64,000 nt of DNA from Leadbetterella sp035299025 (GCA_035299025.1 DATGXK010000020.1:135733-199732); one strand, 5' to 3'. Counted from the first letter of the stretch, positions 51,813-61,754 are shown. Made by a program: numbers and translations. The notes: generated from the letters alone by a model not told the origin.

Positions 51813-53275
51813 ATTTCCCTCTTCAAATCCCTAATCCTAGTATCGGCATCTATAACAACCAAGTCCAAATCAAACATTTCTGCAAAGTCTTCCAGATATT
51901 CGGTTGTTAAGTTTTGACTGAAGACCGTATGGTGTGCTCCACCTGCCATTAGCCATGCTTGAAGGCCAACTTCCATGTTTGGAAGAGGTTTCCACAAAGC
52001 ACGAGCGGTTGGCAATTTCGGGAATTTCTCAGTAACTTCTACAGCCTCCACCTCATTTACCAGTAATCTATATTTTCTACCCAAATCTATCAAACTTACA
52101 TTTATAGATGGTCCTGCACAAGCATTAAACACCAATCTCACAGGATCCTCCTTACCACCAATTCCTAATGGATGAACCTCGCAACTAACTTTATCAGCAG
52201 CTATACTCGGACAGATTTCTAACATGTGCGAACCCAAAACCATAGGATTTGATGGGTCAAAATGATAAGTATAGTCTTCCATAAACGAGGTGCCGCCTTT
52301 CAGTCCTGTGGCCATTACTTTCATCACTCTTACCATGGCAGAGGTTTTCCAGTCGCCTTCGCCACCGTAACCATAACCGGCGGCCATCATACGTTGCGAA
52401 CCTATGCCCGGCAACTGACGCATTCCATGCAAATCTTCAAAAGTATTGGTATAAGCTCCGAACCCACCATCTTCCAAAAATGCCTTGATTCCTAACTCAA
52501 TTCTTGCAGCTTCTATTAAAGACGACCTCATGCTTCCTGAAGACTTTAGAGAATCCATCATGAGGTAGGTTTCCTCATATTCTTTTACCAAAGCATTTAT
52601 TTCAGCGTCCGAAAACTGATTAATTACTTGTACCAAATCTCCAACCGCATAAGTATTTACAGCCATTCCAAATTTCTCTTCAGCCGATACTTTGTTGCCA
52701 TCCGTTACCGCAACTTGACGCATATTGTCACCAAACCGAGCTACTTTGAGGTTTTTCATTTCATTCCTACCCAAACAAACTCTAGCCCAAACGCCAATTT
52801 TGGCTTTAACACTGGGAGAATCCCAATGCCCCACCACCGTTTTGCGGTTGATTTTCATTTTTGTCAAAATAAAACCATGTTCTCTATCACCATGTGCCGA
52901 CTGATTGAGATTCATGAAATCCATATCTATTTCGGCATAAGGAATATCACGGTTGTATTGGGTATGAAGGTGCAAAAGAGGCTTTTGCAAAGAAGTTAGC
53001 CCTTTTATCCACATTTTAGAGGGAGAAAAAGTGTGCATCCAAGTAATGATACCAATGCAATTCTTGGCATAATTGGCCTCATTACAAATCGTTAGAATTT
53101 CCTCTGGAGTTTTCACAACTGGTTTGAATACCACTCTAACAGGTATTTCAAGGGAACCGTCTAAAGCTTCTGCAATTATCTTCGAATGTTCATCGACTTT
53201 GCGAAGTGTTTCTTCGCCATAAAGATGTTGGCTGCCTGTCACAAACCAAACTTCGTATTGTTTTAGGTTTATCAT
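51803..53275 (-). CDS. araA: L-arabinose isomerase
   Basis: 490 residues, full family length. AraA converts L-arabinose to L-ribulose. The start EVWFVTGSQHLYGEETL is diagnostic. IGIITWMHTFSPSKMWI, NLNQSAHGDREHGF and the metal-site glutamates in GGFGAYTNTFEDLHGM and FMEDYTYHF follow; HMLEICPSIA contains another metal ligand. The last residues and the stop codon come from a palindromic repeat element. A gap of 144 bp to araB holds no exact consensus promoter. Confidence 0.98.
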   Translation of the reverse strand: MINLKQYEVWFVTGSQHLYGEETLRKVDEHSKIIAEALDGSLEIPVRVVFKPVVKTPEEILTICNEANYAKNCIGIITWMHTFSPSKMWIKGLTSLQKPLLHLHTQYNRDIPYAEIDMDFMNLNQSAHGDREHGFILTKMKINRKTVVGHWDSPSVKAKIGVWARVCLGRNEMKNLKVARFGDNMRQVAVTDGNKVSAEEKFGMAVNTYAVGDLVQVINQFSDAEINALVKEYEETYLMMDSLKSSGSMRSSLIEAARIELGIKAFLEDGGFGAYTNTFEDLHGMRQLPGIGSQRMMAAGYGYGGEGDWKTSAMVRVMKVMATGLKGGTSFMEDYTYHFDPSNPMVLGSHMLEICPSIAADKVSCEVHPLGIGGKEDPVRLVFNACAGPSINVSLIDLGRKYRLLVNEVEAVEVTEKFPKLPTARALWKPLPNMEVGLQAWLMAGGAHHTVFSQNLTTEYLEDFAEMFDLDLVVIDADTRIRDLKREIAS

Positions 53276-53419
53276 TTTTGGTATTATTTAACACATAGAA
53301 TCATAGCTCACAAAGCCTTCTTTTCTAATATGTTAATGTATTTAAGTTATATTAATTATTTCAATTCATAAAAAAAGACATTATACAGCTATATTTACTC
53401 TGTCGCTATGGGTTAATAA

Positions 53420-55057
53420 TCAAGCCTTACTTTCAATAAACTCTCCAAAGGTCAAATATTTGGTATACAATTTCTTGTAAACTTCCACCTTTTCTTTTTC
53501 AGGGAAATAGGTGGCATCAAAACCTGAACCCATGGCCTCTTGAGCTTCATTTATGTTTACAAATACACCGGCGGCAGTGGCGGCATTCATAGCAGCACCT
53601 AATGCACATGCCTGATCCGAACTTGCCACTTTAATAGGCATATCCAACACATTTGCCAAAGTTTGCATCACAAAAGCCGACTTTTTAGCAACGCCACCAA
53701 TCGAAATCACTTGTTTTATAGGCACGCCTTCATTGATAAACCTATCTACAATGGCTTTTGACCCATAGGCAGTCGCCTCTACCAAAGCTTTGAATATCTG
53801 TGCTGCGTCTGAACCCAAATTAAGTCCATAAATAGCCCCCTTCAAAGTATGATTAGCATCTGGCGTACGGCGGCCGTTAAACCAATCCAAGGCGATTGGG
53901 TCATTTTCGGTAAGTACTATTTGAGCAGCCTTTTCTGATAAATGTGGAATCAGCTTTTCTGATAATTTATCTTTTTCTAACTGGTTATCTATCAAATCAA
54001 AAACTGGTCCTAAAAGCATTTTTTGGAACCAGGCATATACATCTCCAAAAGCAGACTGTCCAGCTTCCATACCCAACATGCCTGGTACAATAGAACCGTC
54101 AACTTGACCACAAATTCCTTTTATTAACAAATGTCCGACTTCTTCGTTTGGAGCAATTAGCATATCGCAGGTTGAGGTTCCCATTACACGAACTAGTGAG
54201 TATGGTTCTATCTCAGCACCAACACCACCCATGTGAGCGTCAAAAGCACCCACACCGATAACTACGTTTTCAGGCAAACCTAATTTCGCCGCCCACTCTT
54301 TAGAAATGGCTCCCATGGCTTGGTCAGAAGTATAAGTTTCTGAAAACAATCTATCTCTCAAACCTGCCAAAAGTGGATCTAATGTGGTTAGAAACTCCTC
54401 CGAAGGCAAGCCGTCAAACTCGGGGTGCCACATGGCTTTATGCCCAGCAGCACAACGACTTCTTTTCAGCGTCAAAGGATTGGTGTTGCCTGTCAGAACT
54501 GCAGAAATCCAGTCGCAATGCTCTACCCACGAAAAAGCTTTTTCGCGAATACTTGGATCAACTCTAAGGGTCCTTAAGATTTTTGCCCAAAACCACTCTG
54601 ATGAATATATTCCACCTACATATTTGGTGTAATCAACCTTCCAACCATGAGCCAAAGTATTTAATTGTTCAGCTTCTGTATTGGCGGTATGGTCCTTCCA
54701 GAGAATAAACATACCGTTTGGATTTTCGGAAAATTCCGGCAACAATGCCAAAGGCGTCCCATTTACATCTACAGCCACTGGAGTTGAGCCAGTGGTGTCT
54801 ACTGAAATACCCACTATGTTTCGGATCACCTCTTCGCTTTGATTTTGCAAAGCACCTTTTACGGCATTTTCTAAACCTTCCAAATAATCCAATGGATGTT
54901 GACGAAACTGCGAATTGGCAGGGTCACAATACATCCCTTTTTTCCATCGCTCATAGTAATGCACATGCGATGCGATTTCTTTTCCTGAAGTATCAACCAA
55001 AAGTGCCCTTACTGAGTCTGTGCCATAATCAAGGCCAATAGTGTATTTTATGCTCAT
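53420..55057 (-). CDS. araB: Ribulokinase
   Basis: 545 residues of the FGGY carbohydrate kinase family. The N-terminal phosphate loop is GLDYGTDSVRALLVDTSG. ISVDTTGSTPVAVD, CDWISAVLTG, GVGAFDAHMGGVGAE and the C-terminal VISIGGVAKKSAFVMQTLANV with the nucleotide site complete the fold. AraB phosphorylates L-ribulose at O-5. Order araB-araA-araD along the minus strand follows the pathway of kinase, isomerase and epimerase genes seen in many arabinose loci. Confidence 0.97.
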   Translation of the reverse strand: MSIKYTIGLDYGTDSVRALLVDTSGKEIASHVHYYERWKKGMYCDPANSQFRQHPLDYLEGLENAVKGALQNQSEEVIRNIVGISVDTTGSTPVAVDVNGTPLALLPEFSENPNGMFILWKDHTANTEAEQLNTLAHGWKVDYTKYVGGIYSSEWFWAKILRTLRVDPSIREKAFSWVEHCDWISAVLTGNTNPLTLKRSRCAAGHKAMWHPEFDGLPSEEFLTTLDPLLAGLRDRLFSETYTSDQAMGAISKEWAAKLGLPENVVIGVGAFDAHMGGVGAEIEPYSLVRVMGTSTCDMLIAPNEEVGHLLIKGICGQVDGSIVPGMLGMEAGQSAFGDVYAWFQKMLLGPVFDLIDNQLEKDKLSEKLIPHLSEKAAQIVLTENDPIALDWFNGRRTPDANHTLKGAIYGLNLGSDAAQIFKALVEATAYGSKAIVDRFINEGVPIKQVISIGGVAKKSAFVMQTLANVLDMPIKVASSDQACALGAAMNAATAAGVFVNINEAQEAMGSGFDATYFPEKEKVEVYKKLYTKYLTFGEFIESKA

Positions 55058-55123
55058 TTTTTTTTAACTTCCTTTCTATTAACCTATCGCTATACTTTCT
55101 AAAGTCATTATTGATTGAATTCA

Positions 55124-55471
55124 TTAATAATCAAATTCTCGTCTATTTACAATCGGAAAAATTGGATTATAAATAACATATACAGAGTCCCCTATTATTA
55201 ACCCTTCTTCATGTGTATCACCTTTATAAGTTTCACCATCGACCACGAATGAATATGAAAACGTATATCTGTTAGTAAGGTGACCCTGTCTCAAGTAATT
55301 TTTTTCATTAATTACAAGCCCTTTAATACCTTCATTTTTAAAGAGAAAAAGAATTGGTCTAAAAACAAAAAAATCTGGCTGAAATGTAATAGCAATTACT
55401 ATAATTCCCAAAACACCAAATAAACTCTTATAATTAATAAGTTTATTTGAGTATGTTTTTTTGACTCTCAT
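55124..55471 (-). CDS. Small membrane protein of unknown function (DUF3592-like)
   Basis: 115 residues. One or two membrane segments lie at about 15-44, followed by a beta-rich region with YTFSYSFVVDGETYKGDTHEEGLIIGD-type pattern (residues about 70-96), then VYVIYNPIFP. This resembles DUF3592-type proteins, where a short beta domain follows membrane spans; I am not certain. It lies between araB and the GH51 gene with gaps of 66 and 55 bp, and its base composition is more AT-rich than its neighbours. No link to arabinose use can be shown. Confidence 0.7.
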   Translation of the reverse strand: MRVKKTYSNKLINYKSLFGVLGIIVIAITFQPDFFVFRPILFLFKNEGIKGLVINEKNYLRQGHLTNRYTFSYSFVVDGETYKGDTHEEGLIIGDSVYVIYNPIFPIVNRREFDY

Positions 55472-55526
55472 TCAATAATTGACAAAGAAATAATTAATTT
55501 AAAACAAATCCTAGATTCCTGAAACA

Positions 55527-57068
55527 TCACTTCTTAACATTCAAAACTACAACAGAATATGCAGGAATTGTCAATTTCAAAACACCTTTTTCGAGTTTTG
55601 CCCCTGAGAAGTCTTTGACAGAGATTTTGTTGGGTTGTTCAAATGTATTGTGATCATCGATTTTGGCAGATGCCAAAATTTGTCCCGAAACTTTAGAGAA
55701 ATCTTCACCTCTAAGATTGATTGTTACTTCGTGTGATTTGCGATAATCAATGTTTGTCAAAGAAATATTCAATGCTCCCGAAGCATCTTTTGAAGCCGAC
55801 GAATTCACGGCTGTTAGTTTTTTCCCATTAAATTCATAAGTTGGCGACTCGATGCTCATTGGCACGAGCGTTGCATCTTGATGCACATTGTACATTTTCA
55901 TGACGTGGAATGTTGGCGTAAGCAACATCTTTTCTTCGTTGGTCAAGATAACTGCCTGCAAAACGTTGACGATTTGAGCCAAGTTTGCACCACGAACACG
56001 GTCAGCGTGATTATTGAAAATGTTGAGTGTCAAACCCGCAATCATGGCATCACGCATCGTGTTTTGTTGGTACAAAGCACCTTTGCCTTCGGTATCGGTT
56101 TCGTACCAGCCACCCCATTCGTCCACAATTAAATCAACTTTTTTCTCTGGGTCATATTTGTCCATGATGGTGCTGTGCTTGGTTACGAATTCTTCCATTT
56201 TCCAAGCTTCTTCCATGGTTTTGAAATAAGTTGCTTCGTTAAATCCAACCGAAGGACCTTTGGTATCTTTCCAACTCAAAACCGAATAATGGTGCAATGC
56301 CAAAGCCGACATCATATTATGCGGAATGTTTTTCATCAATGTTTCTGTCCAGTTGAAATCATCGCTACTTGCACCCGAGGCCACTTTGTATAGCTTAGAT
56401 TCTGGAGTAATATCTTTCATGAAAGTAGCATATTGTCGGTAAATATTGGCGTAATATTCGGGTGTCATATTTCCACCACAACCCCAAGCTTCATTGCCAA
56501 CTCCCCAAATTTTTACGTTCCAAGGTTTTTGACGACCATTTTGAATGCGTAGGTCAGACATCGGGCTTCCTGTTGGTTGATTTACGTAACTTACCCAGTC
56601 AGAAAGGTCTTGCACTGTTCCGCTACCCACATTTCCTGCCAAGTAAGGTTCTGCACCGATTTTTTCGCAAAGGTCAAGAAAATCGTGTGTGCCGAAACTA
56701 TTATCTTCGGTTACACCACCCCACCAAACATTGACCATTTTAGGACGCTTTTCTTTTGGTCCGATACCATCTTTCCACTGATAAGCATCAGCAAAACAAC
56801 CTCCTGGCCAGCGAAGATTCGGTACTTTTAGCTCTTTTAAGGCTTGAATTACATCGTTTCTTACGCCTGCCGTGTTAGGAATCTTTGTGTTATTTTCTCC
56901 CACATACATTCCGCCGTAAATACAGCGACCGAGGTGTTCGGCAAAGTGGCCATAGATATGTTTGTTGATTTTGGTTTTGGCCAAATCCGTGTTCAACGTG
57001 ATTTTGGTTTGGGCTGTTGCCGAAAGTGTTATACAAGCTGCCACTACGGCTAAAATTGTTTTTTTCAT
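55527..57068 (-). CDS. Alpha-L-arabinofuranosidase, GH51, secreted
   Basis: 513 residues with a signal peptide ending at ATAQ. The GH51 barrel shows HIYGHFAEHLGRCIYGGMYV near the start and LRWPGGCFADAYQW. The acid/base Glu lies in WGVGNEAWGCGG and the nucleophile Glu in DLIVDEWGGWYE. A C-terminal beta-sandwich follows. It removes alpha-linked L-arabinofuranose from arabinoxylan or arabinan. The gene is 12 bp after the GH127-type gene. Confidence 0.96.
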   Translation of the reverse strand: MKKTILAVVAACITLSATAQTKITLNTDLAKTKINKHIYGHFAEHLGRCIYGGMYVGENNTKIPNTAGVRNDVIQALKELKVPNLRWPGGCFADAYQWKDGIGPKEKRPKMVNVWWGGVTEDNSFGTHDFLDLCEKIGAEPYLAGNVGSGTVQDLSDWVSYVNQPTGSPMSDLRIQNGRQKPWNVKIWGVGNEAWGCGGNMTPEYYANIYRQYATFMKDITPESKLYKVASGASSDDFNWTETLMKNIPHNMMSALALHHYSVLSWKDTKGPSVGFNEATYFKTMEEAWKMEEFVTKHSTIMDKYDPEKKVDLIVDEWGGWYETDTEGKGALYQQNTMRDAMIAGLTLNIFNNHADRVRGANLAQIVNVLQAVILTNEEKMLLTPTFHVMKMYNVHQDATLVPMSIESPTYEFNGKKLTAVNSSASKDASGALNISLTNIDYRKSHEVTINLRGEDFSKVSGQILASAKIDDHNTFEQPNKISVKDFSGAKLEKGVLKLTIPAYSVVVLNVKK

Positions 57069-57080
57069 TAATCTGATAAT

Positions 57081-59357
57081 TTAATCGGTTACTATTCTGA
57101 ACTCAGTAAAACGAGGCGAAGGAACATTGTTTTTTGTACTGATTTTAATGCTAATCTTCTCGTTATCAAGGTCTTTTATTTGAATTGTTTTGTTTTCTTT
57201 TGAGACATTTTCAATAGGTTTTTCGTTGATAATTATCGAGATGTTCTCTAATTTAAAATCATCTAAAGTGCTAATTATCAAAGTTTTGCCCAGTTTGTTT
57301 TTATTCGACAACTGATATGAAATATACGAGCGAGTATTTCGCCAAAATTGCTCATCGTCATAGCCCGAATTGCTTCTTTCGCCTTTGTAATTATGGTCAA
57401 CTTCGGGTTGTTGTTCGCCACAATTCACTTTATCAATAGTTCGGGCTTCGAGTGTCAGTTGTTCGGCTTCTTTTTGTTTGATACTTGCTTGATAATTTTC
57501 AAAGGCCGTTTTATTGAAAGTCTGGAAATACATTTGGTAGCGTGCGTCGTGAATTTCAAAAAACGGCTGTAAAGTAAGCGAATCTAAACTGAATTTGAGC
57601 TTGCCAATTGGTTTTATTTTTGATTTAAAATCACCTTTTTCGTCAACTAAGGCATAAGCTTTATTCATTGGGTAAAGGGGACCTTTGGTTTCATGCCCCA
57701 TTCGGCTATCATCGGCAAAAAGTCCAACTAAATCTGTGGTTGAAGTTTTAGCTGCCAAAACGATAGGCCCATGCACAAATGCTGCCCAATTTGAGCCATC
57801 GGGTAGGTTTTCTAATTGTGTAGCGGTCTTGAAACGCACCATAATTTTATCGCCCGATTTCCATTTTCTATTTACTGAAACATAGTTGTTTCCTGCTTTT
57901 GAGGTTTGAAAAATCTTTCCATTTATTAAAACTTCAAATTTTTCAGCCCATTTAGGTTGACGAATGTTTAAAGCAAAATTTTGGGGTTTACTTATTTTTA
58001 GAATCAATTCTGATTCATTTTTATAAGGAAAATCGGTGTTTTGTTCGATTTGAATATTTTTTTCTTTCCAATTTAGCGTTGAAGGAATAAACAAATTGAC
58101 GAAAATATCATTTTCGGAATGGCTATAAATCAACTCGCCGTATTTCGTATGATTTTCAATACCCGAACCCACACAGCACCACATACTCGTATTGGGTTGC
58201 GAATAAACTCGGTAATGATTAGGGCGAATGGGAGTAAAGTAAACAAATCCACCTTTTTCGGGGTGTTGGCTCGAAAGAATATGATTATAGAGTGTGCGTT
58301 CATAAAAATCTAAGTAACTGGCATCATTTTTATCAAGAAAAAGTGCTTTGCTGAGCCGCAACATATTGAACGAATTGCAGGTTTCTGGACCTTGATTTGA
58401 AGCCAGCATTTTGCTGAAATCATTAACAGGATTGAAATGCTCACGCATGCTATTTCCGCCAAATGCCACGCTTCGAGTTTGCGAAACATTCTGCCAAAAA
58501 TACTGTGCCGCACTCGACAATTCTTCATTTTTGGTGAGGGTAGCAATTTTTTCAAAACCAATTACTTTCGGAATCTGAGTATTGGCGTGTAAGCCCGTCA
58601 ATTTATCTTGTTTTTGAAGCAATGGATTCAAAACGGCTTGGTGGTTTAGTTTTTGAGCGGTTTCGAGGTATTTTTTATCGTTGGTAAGTATATATAAGTC
58701 AGCAAAAACTTCATTCATTCCACCGTGTTCGGTGCGAAGAATCTGCTGTATTTTTTCATCGTTAAGGGGTTTTATTAATTCGATAAACCAATCGCCCAAA
58801 CCAATCAAAATCTGTTTGGCTTGTTGATTTTGTGTAAATTCGTAAGTATCTCGAAGCCCCGCAAAGAGTTTATGAATATTATAAAGTGGCACCCATGTAT
58901 TATTGAGCCCGAAGCTACTACCATCAATATCGCCTTTGTGGATTCTTTCCCAAAATACCTTTCCTTGCGGAATTCCGCCCACATAGCCATTACCATTTTT
59001 TGCTTGGCAACGTGCCAATTCGGCAATCATATAATCGAGGCGTTGCTTCAATTCGGCATTTCCTGTGCTGGCATACATCATGGCCAAAGCCGACAAATAA
59101 TGCCCACCAATATGACCATCAAGTCCCGAACTTTCCCAGTTTCCATATCGCTCAGCTTTCAGTGGCAAACCTGCATCAATGAGATACGGAGCGAGTAATT
59201 TATCAGGATTTAGTGCCAAAATGTATTTTAAATCAACATCTTGGGCATTTTTGAAAATACCATTTTTTAGTTTTACCTCTTGCAAGGCAAAGGGCTGCAT
59301 TTGTGCTTCGGCACAAAAAGTTAGAACCAGAAAAGGTAAAACGTACTTAATTTTCAT
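57081..59357 (-). CDS. Beta-L-arabinofuranosidase-type glycoside hydrolase (GH127/GH146, DUF1680)
   Basis: 758 residues with a signal peptide ending at AEAQ. An (alpha/alpha)6 barrel domain contains GHIGGHYLSALAMMYAST and GPETCNSFNML, with the Glu-Cys pair, and MWCCVGSGIENHTKYGE with the CC pair. These match the zinc-bound cysteine/glutamate centre of beta-L-arabinofuranosidases, where a cysteine is the nucleophile. Beta-sandwich domains follow. GH127 and GH146 cannot be separated by eye. It stands between a terminator and GH51, so it probably opens a new transcription unit. Confidence 0.9.
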   Translation of the reverse strand: MKIKYVLPFLVLTFCAEAQMQPFALQEVKLKNGIFKNAQDVDLKYILALNPDKLLAPYLIDAGLPLKAERYGNWESSGLDGHIGGHYLSALAMMYASTGNAELKQRLDYMIAELARCQAKNGNGYVGGIPQGKVFWERIHKGDIDGSSFGLNNTWVPLYNIHKLFAGLRDTYEFTQNQQAKQILIGLGDWFIELIKPLNDEKIQQILRTEHGGMNEVFADLYILTNDKKYLETAQKLNHQAVLNPLLQKQDKLTGLHANTQIPKVIGFEKIATLTKNEELSSAAQYFWQNVSQTRSVAFGGNSMREHFNPVNDFSKMLASNQGPETCNSFNMLRLSKALFLDKNDASYLDFYERTLYNHILSSQHPEKGGFVYFTPIRPNHYRVYSQPNTSMWCCVGSGIENHTKYGELIYSHSENDIFVNLFIPSTLNWKEKNIQIEQNTDFPYKNESELILKISKPQNFALNIRQPKWAEKFEVLINGKIFQTSKAGNNYVSVNRKWKSGDKIMVRFKTATQLENLPDGSNWAAFVHGPIVLAAKTSTTDLVGLFADDSRMGHETKGPLYPMNKAYALVDEKGDFKSKIKPIGKLKFSLDSLTLQPFFEIHDARYQMYFQTFNKTAFENYQASIKQKEAEQLTLEARTIDKVNCGEQQPEVDHNYKGERSNSGYDDEQFWRNTRSYISYQLSNKNKLGKTLIISTLDDFKLENISIIINEKPIENVSKENKTIQIKDLDNEKISIKISTKNNVPSPRFTEFRIVTD

Positions 59358-59379
59358 TAAAAACTATTGATAAAACGTT

Positions 59380-59423
59380 AAAAATGAAAGAGTAGCCTTT
59401 CAAAAGAGAACGGCTACTCTTTC
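59380..59423 (-). terminator. Terminator between the esterase/xylanase unit and the arabinosidase unit
   Basis: A perfect 12-bp stem GAAAGAGTAGCC/GGCTACTCTTTC (59386-59397 with 59412-59423), followed by A and five T on the minus strand. It sits 8 bp past the stop of the small secreted protein gene. Confidence 0.87.
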
Positions 59424-59430
59424 AGGTTAC

Positions 59431-59769
59431 TTATTTTACTCTTGTCAGTTTGGTTTCGCCTCTTTCGTTTTTGATAACTAACTCATTTTCAGACACTAAC
59501 TCGCCTGTATAGTTAATTTTACGCTCGCCGAAAGAAATCGTAAACGAGATTTTTTTGCCATCAATCGTTCCTTCTTCGATGGCTGATTCTCCTCGTTGGT
59601 TTTTCCAAATTCCAGTTAATTTATTGCCTTCTACTTTAAATGTGTAATTGACTTCCATTACACCGTTTGGAGTTTCTCGTGAACCTTTCCAGTTGCCATC
59701 TACGGCATTTTGAGCGAAAGCCACTACCGTAGAAATTATCATTGCGATTGTTAAAAGTGCTTTTTTCAT
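59431..59769 (-). CDS. Small secreted beta-rich protein of unknown function
   Basis: 112 residues from the ATG at 59767-59769; a longer frame would overlap the esterase gene and is rejected. A clear signal peptide (cut after VAFAQ) is followed by repeated strand-turn-strand units: GNWKGSRETPNGVMEVNYTF, GNKLTGIWKNQRGES, IDGKKISFTISFG, and INYTGELVSENELVI. The fold should be a small lipocalin-like beta barrel. Similar short proteins occur near glycan-degradation genes in Bacteroidota; the function is unknown. It lies 28 bp after the two-domain esterase. Confidence 0.85.
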   Translation of the reverse strand: MKKALLTIAMIISTVVAFAQNAVDGNWKGSRETPNGVMEVNYTFKVEGNKLTGIWKNQRGESAIEEGTIDGKKISFTISFGERKINYTGELVSENELVIKNERGETKLTRVK

Positions 59770-59797
59770 TGTTTTTTTGATTAAAATAGATGGAAAA

Positions 59798-61723
59798 TTA
59801 TTTAAATAGTAATTGTGCAAATTCGTAAATATCATGTCGCCAAACTGGCCAAGTATGTCCGCCAGCATATTCGCTGTACTTATATTTGATGCCCATTTCA
59901 TCGAATTTCTTCATCATAATTTGGCAATTGGCATGAGCGATGTCTTCTTTACCACCTTGCGAAATCCAAAATTCTTTGATGTTGGCATTGATTTTATCTT
60001 TGTTGGTTTTCATGAATTCGTATTGTGGGTCTGAAAGTTTGGTATTATTAGCCCACCAACCCGAACTGAAAACTCCGAGATAATTGAATATATCAGAATT
60101 ACGAACACCAGCGTGCAAAGTTTGTAAACCACCCATCGAAAGACCTGCTAAAGCACGATTTTTGGCCTCGTTAGAGACCTTGTAGTTAGCTTCTATAAAT
60201 GGAATCAAAGCATTTTTGAGTTCATTTTCAAACTGATTGAGTTGTGGCAAACCAAAACCTGCGGGGCCACCGCCACCCTGAAAATTGCCATCCATCATCA
60301 CGATTACCATTGGTTTTGCTTTCTTTTCGGCAATGAGATTATCCAAAATTAAATCGGTTTTGCCTTGTGTTGCCCAACCACGTTGGTCTTCACCACCACC
60401 GTGAAGAAGATAAACGACTGGATATTTTTCGGTAGAATTTTCGTAGCCTGGTGGCGTATAAATGTATGCTTCACGCCAAGAGTTGGTTACTTTTGAATAG
60501 TATTTTTTTACACGAACATCGCCGTGAGGTACATCTTTCAAAGCATAAAAACCACCTTCTTTGTATGGAATTTCGATGCCACTTGCCATTCTGCCCATGC
60601 CATAAAAAGATTCGCTGGCAGGGTCGGCAACGGCTACGCCATCAATTAAGAGAGAATAATAATGAAACCCACGGCTGATTGAATCGGTTGTTACATTCCA
60701 GAAACCGCTGGTGTCTTTTACCATGTCGTATTTTTTGCCTAAATCAATTTGCACTTTTTGTGCTTCGGGTGCTTTTACTTTGAAAATTACTCGATTATCG
60801 GGCAAAATCTGCGGGTATTTGGCATTACGAATATTGCTTGCGGCAGGAGTTCCCAAAACCGAATATTTAGTAAAAGTGCTTGGATTAGTAGGTTTAAATA
60901 AAAACTGTGAAAACATATACAATCCATTTTTCCAAACTTTGAAATCATGACCGCCTGCTTCTAAATAATAGATATGAGGCACATCGTTTTCGTACATATA
61001 TTCGTGTGTACGCTTACTGAAAGTTATCAATCCATCGGCATCACCACACGAAATAAAGAGCAATTTTAATTTCTTTTTAGCTTCTTCGGGGTTTGGCATT
61101 AACTCTTTCGGAACTTTTGTATTTGGAGCTGAAGAAAATCCACCAACCCAAGCGAATTTATCGAGATTTCCCAGTCCGAAATTCAATGATTGTCCTCCCC
61201 CCATCGAAAGCCCAGCAATCGCACGATTTTCACGGTCATTTAGTGCTGAATAGTTTTTTTCGATGTATGGAATGAGGTCATTCAATAAATCCTTTTCAAA
61301 AGTGGCAAAGGCTTGAACTTTGTCGGGAGCCATAATATTTCCAGTTGAACGGTCGTCTTTCATGGCACGGCCATTTGGCATTACAACAATCATTGGCTGG
61401 ATTTTTCCTTCGGCAAAAAGATTATCCAAGATATTTTGAGGATTTGCTCCTTTAAACCATTCAAGATGGTCGCCACCTATGCCGTGAAGAAGATAAAATA
61501 CTGGATATTTTTTCTTTTTATCGTAATTTGGTGGTGTATATACCAAAGTTTTACGGGTGCTTCCTACGGTTTTTGATTCGTAAAGCACGGTGTCTATTTT
61601 TCCTTTAGCAATGCCATTTTTGGCATTTTCGTAGCCTTTTGGCATTTCTTTCTCCATATTTTGTGCGAAACTTATGTTTTCACACAAAAATAGAAAGGCA
61701 ATTATTGAAAGTAGTTTTTTCAT
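59798..61723 (-). CDS. Two-domain CE1-type esterase with central E-set domain
   Basis: 641 residues, secreted (signal cut near SFAQ). Two complete alpha/beta hydrolase domains are joined by an immunoglobulin-like E-set/CBM48 domain (about 290-385). Domain one has YLLHGIGGDHLEW, GLSMGGGQSL, an Asp in CGDADGL and a His in AGGHDFKVW. Domain two has YLLHGGGEDQRGW, GLSMGGLQTL, KEDIAHAN and AGGHTWPVW. Both triads look intact. Such enzymes cleave feruloyl or acetyl esters from arabinoxylan. The two domains may act on different esters; that is inference. Confidence 0.9.
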   Translation of the reverse strand: MKKLLSIIAFLFLCENISFAQNMEKEMPKGYENAKNGIAKGKIDTVLYESKTVGSTRKTLVYTPPNYDKKKKYPVFYLLHGIGGDHLEWFKGANPQNILDNLFAEGKIQPMIVVMPNGRAMKDDRSTGNIMAPDKVQAFATFEKDLLNDLIPYIEKNYSALNDRENRAIAGLSMGGGQSLNFGLGNLDKFAWVGGFSSAPNTKVPKELMPNPEEAKKKLKLLFISCGDADGLITFSKRTHEYMYENDVPHIYYLEAGGHDFKVWKNGLYMFSQFLFKPTNPSTFTKYSVLGTPAASNIRNAKYPQILPDNRVIFKVKAPEAQKVQIDLGKKYDMVKDTSGFWNVTTDSISRGFHYYSLLIDGVAVADPASESFYGMGRMASGIEIPYKEGGFYALKDVPHGDVRVKKYYSKVTNSWREAYIYTPPGYENSTEKYPVVYLLHGGGEDQRGWATQGKTDLILDNLIAEKKAKPMVIVMMDGNFQGGGGPAGFGLPQLNQFENELKNALIPFIEANYKVSNEAKNRALAGLSMGGLQTLHAGVRNSDIFNYLGVFSSGWWANNTKLSDPQYEFMKTNKDKINANIKEFWISQGGKEDIAHANCQIMMKKFDEMGIKYKYSEYAGGHTWPVWRHDIYEFAQLLFK

Positions 61724-61754
61724 ATTTAGAGGTTAAAAAGGTGAAAGACTGAGG

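Noticed and set aside
59770..59901. Longer start for the small secreted protein next to the CE1 esterase
   Set aside because: The extension lies within the esterase coding region and the signal peptide begins cleanly at the ATG at 59769.
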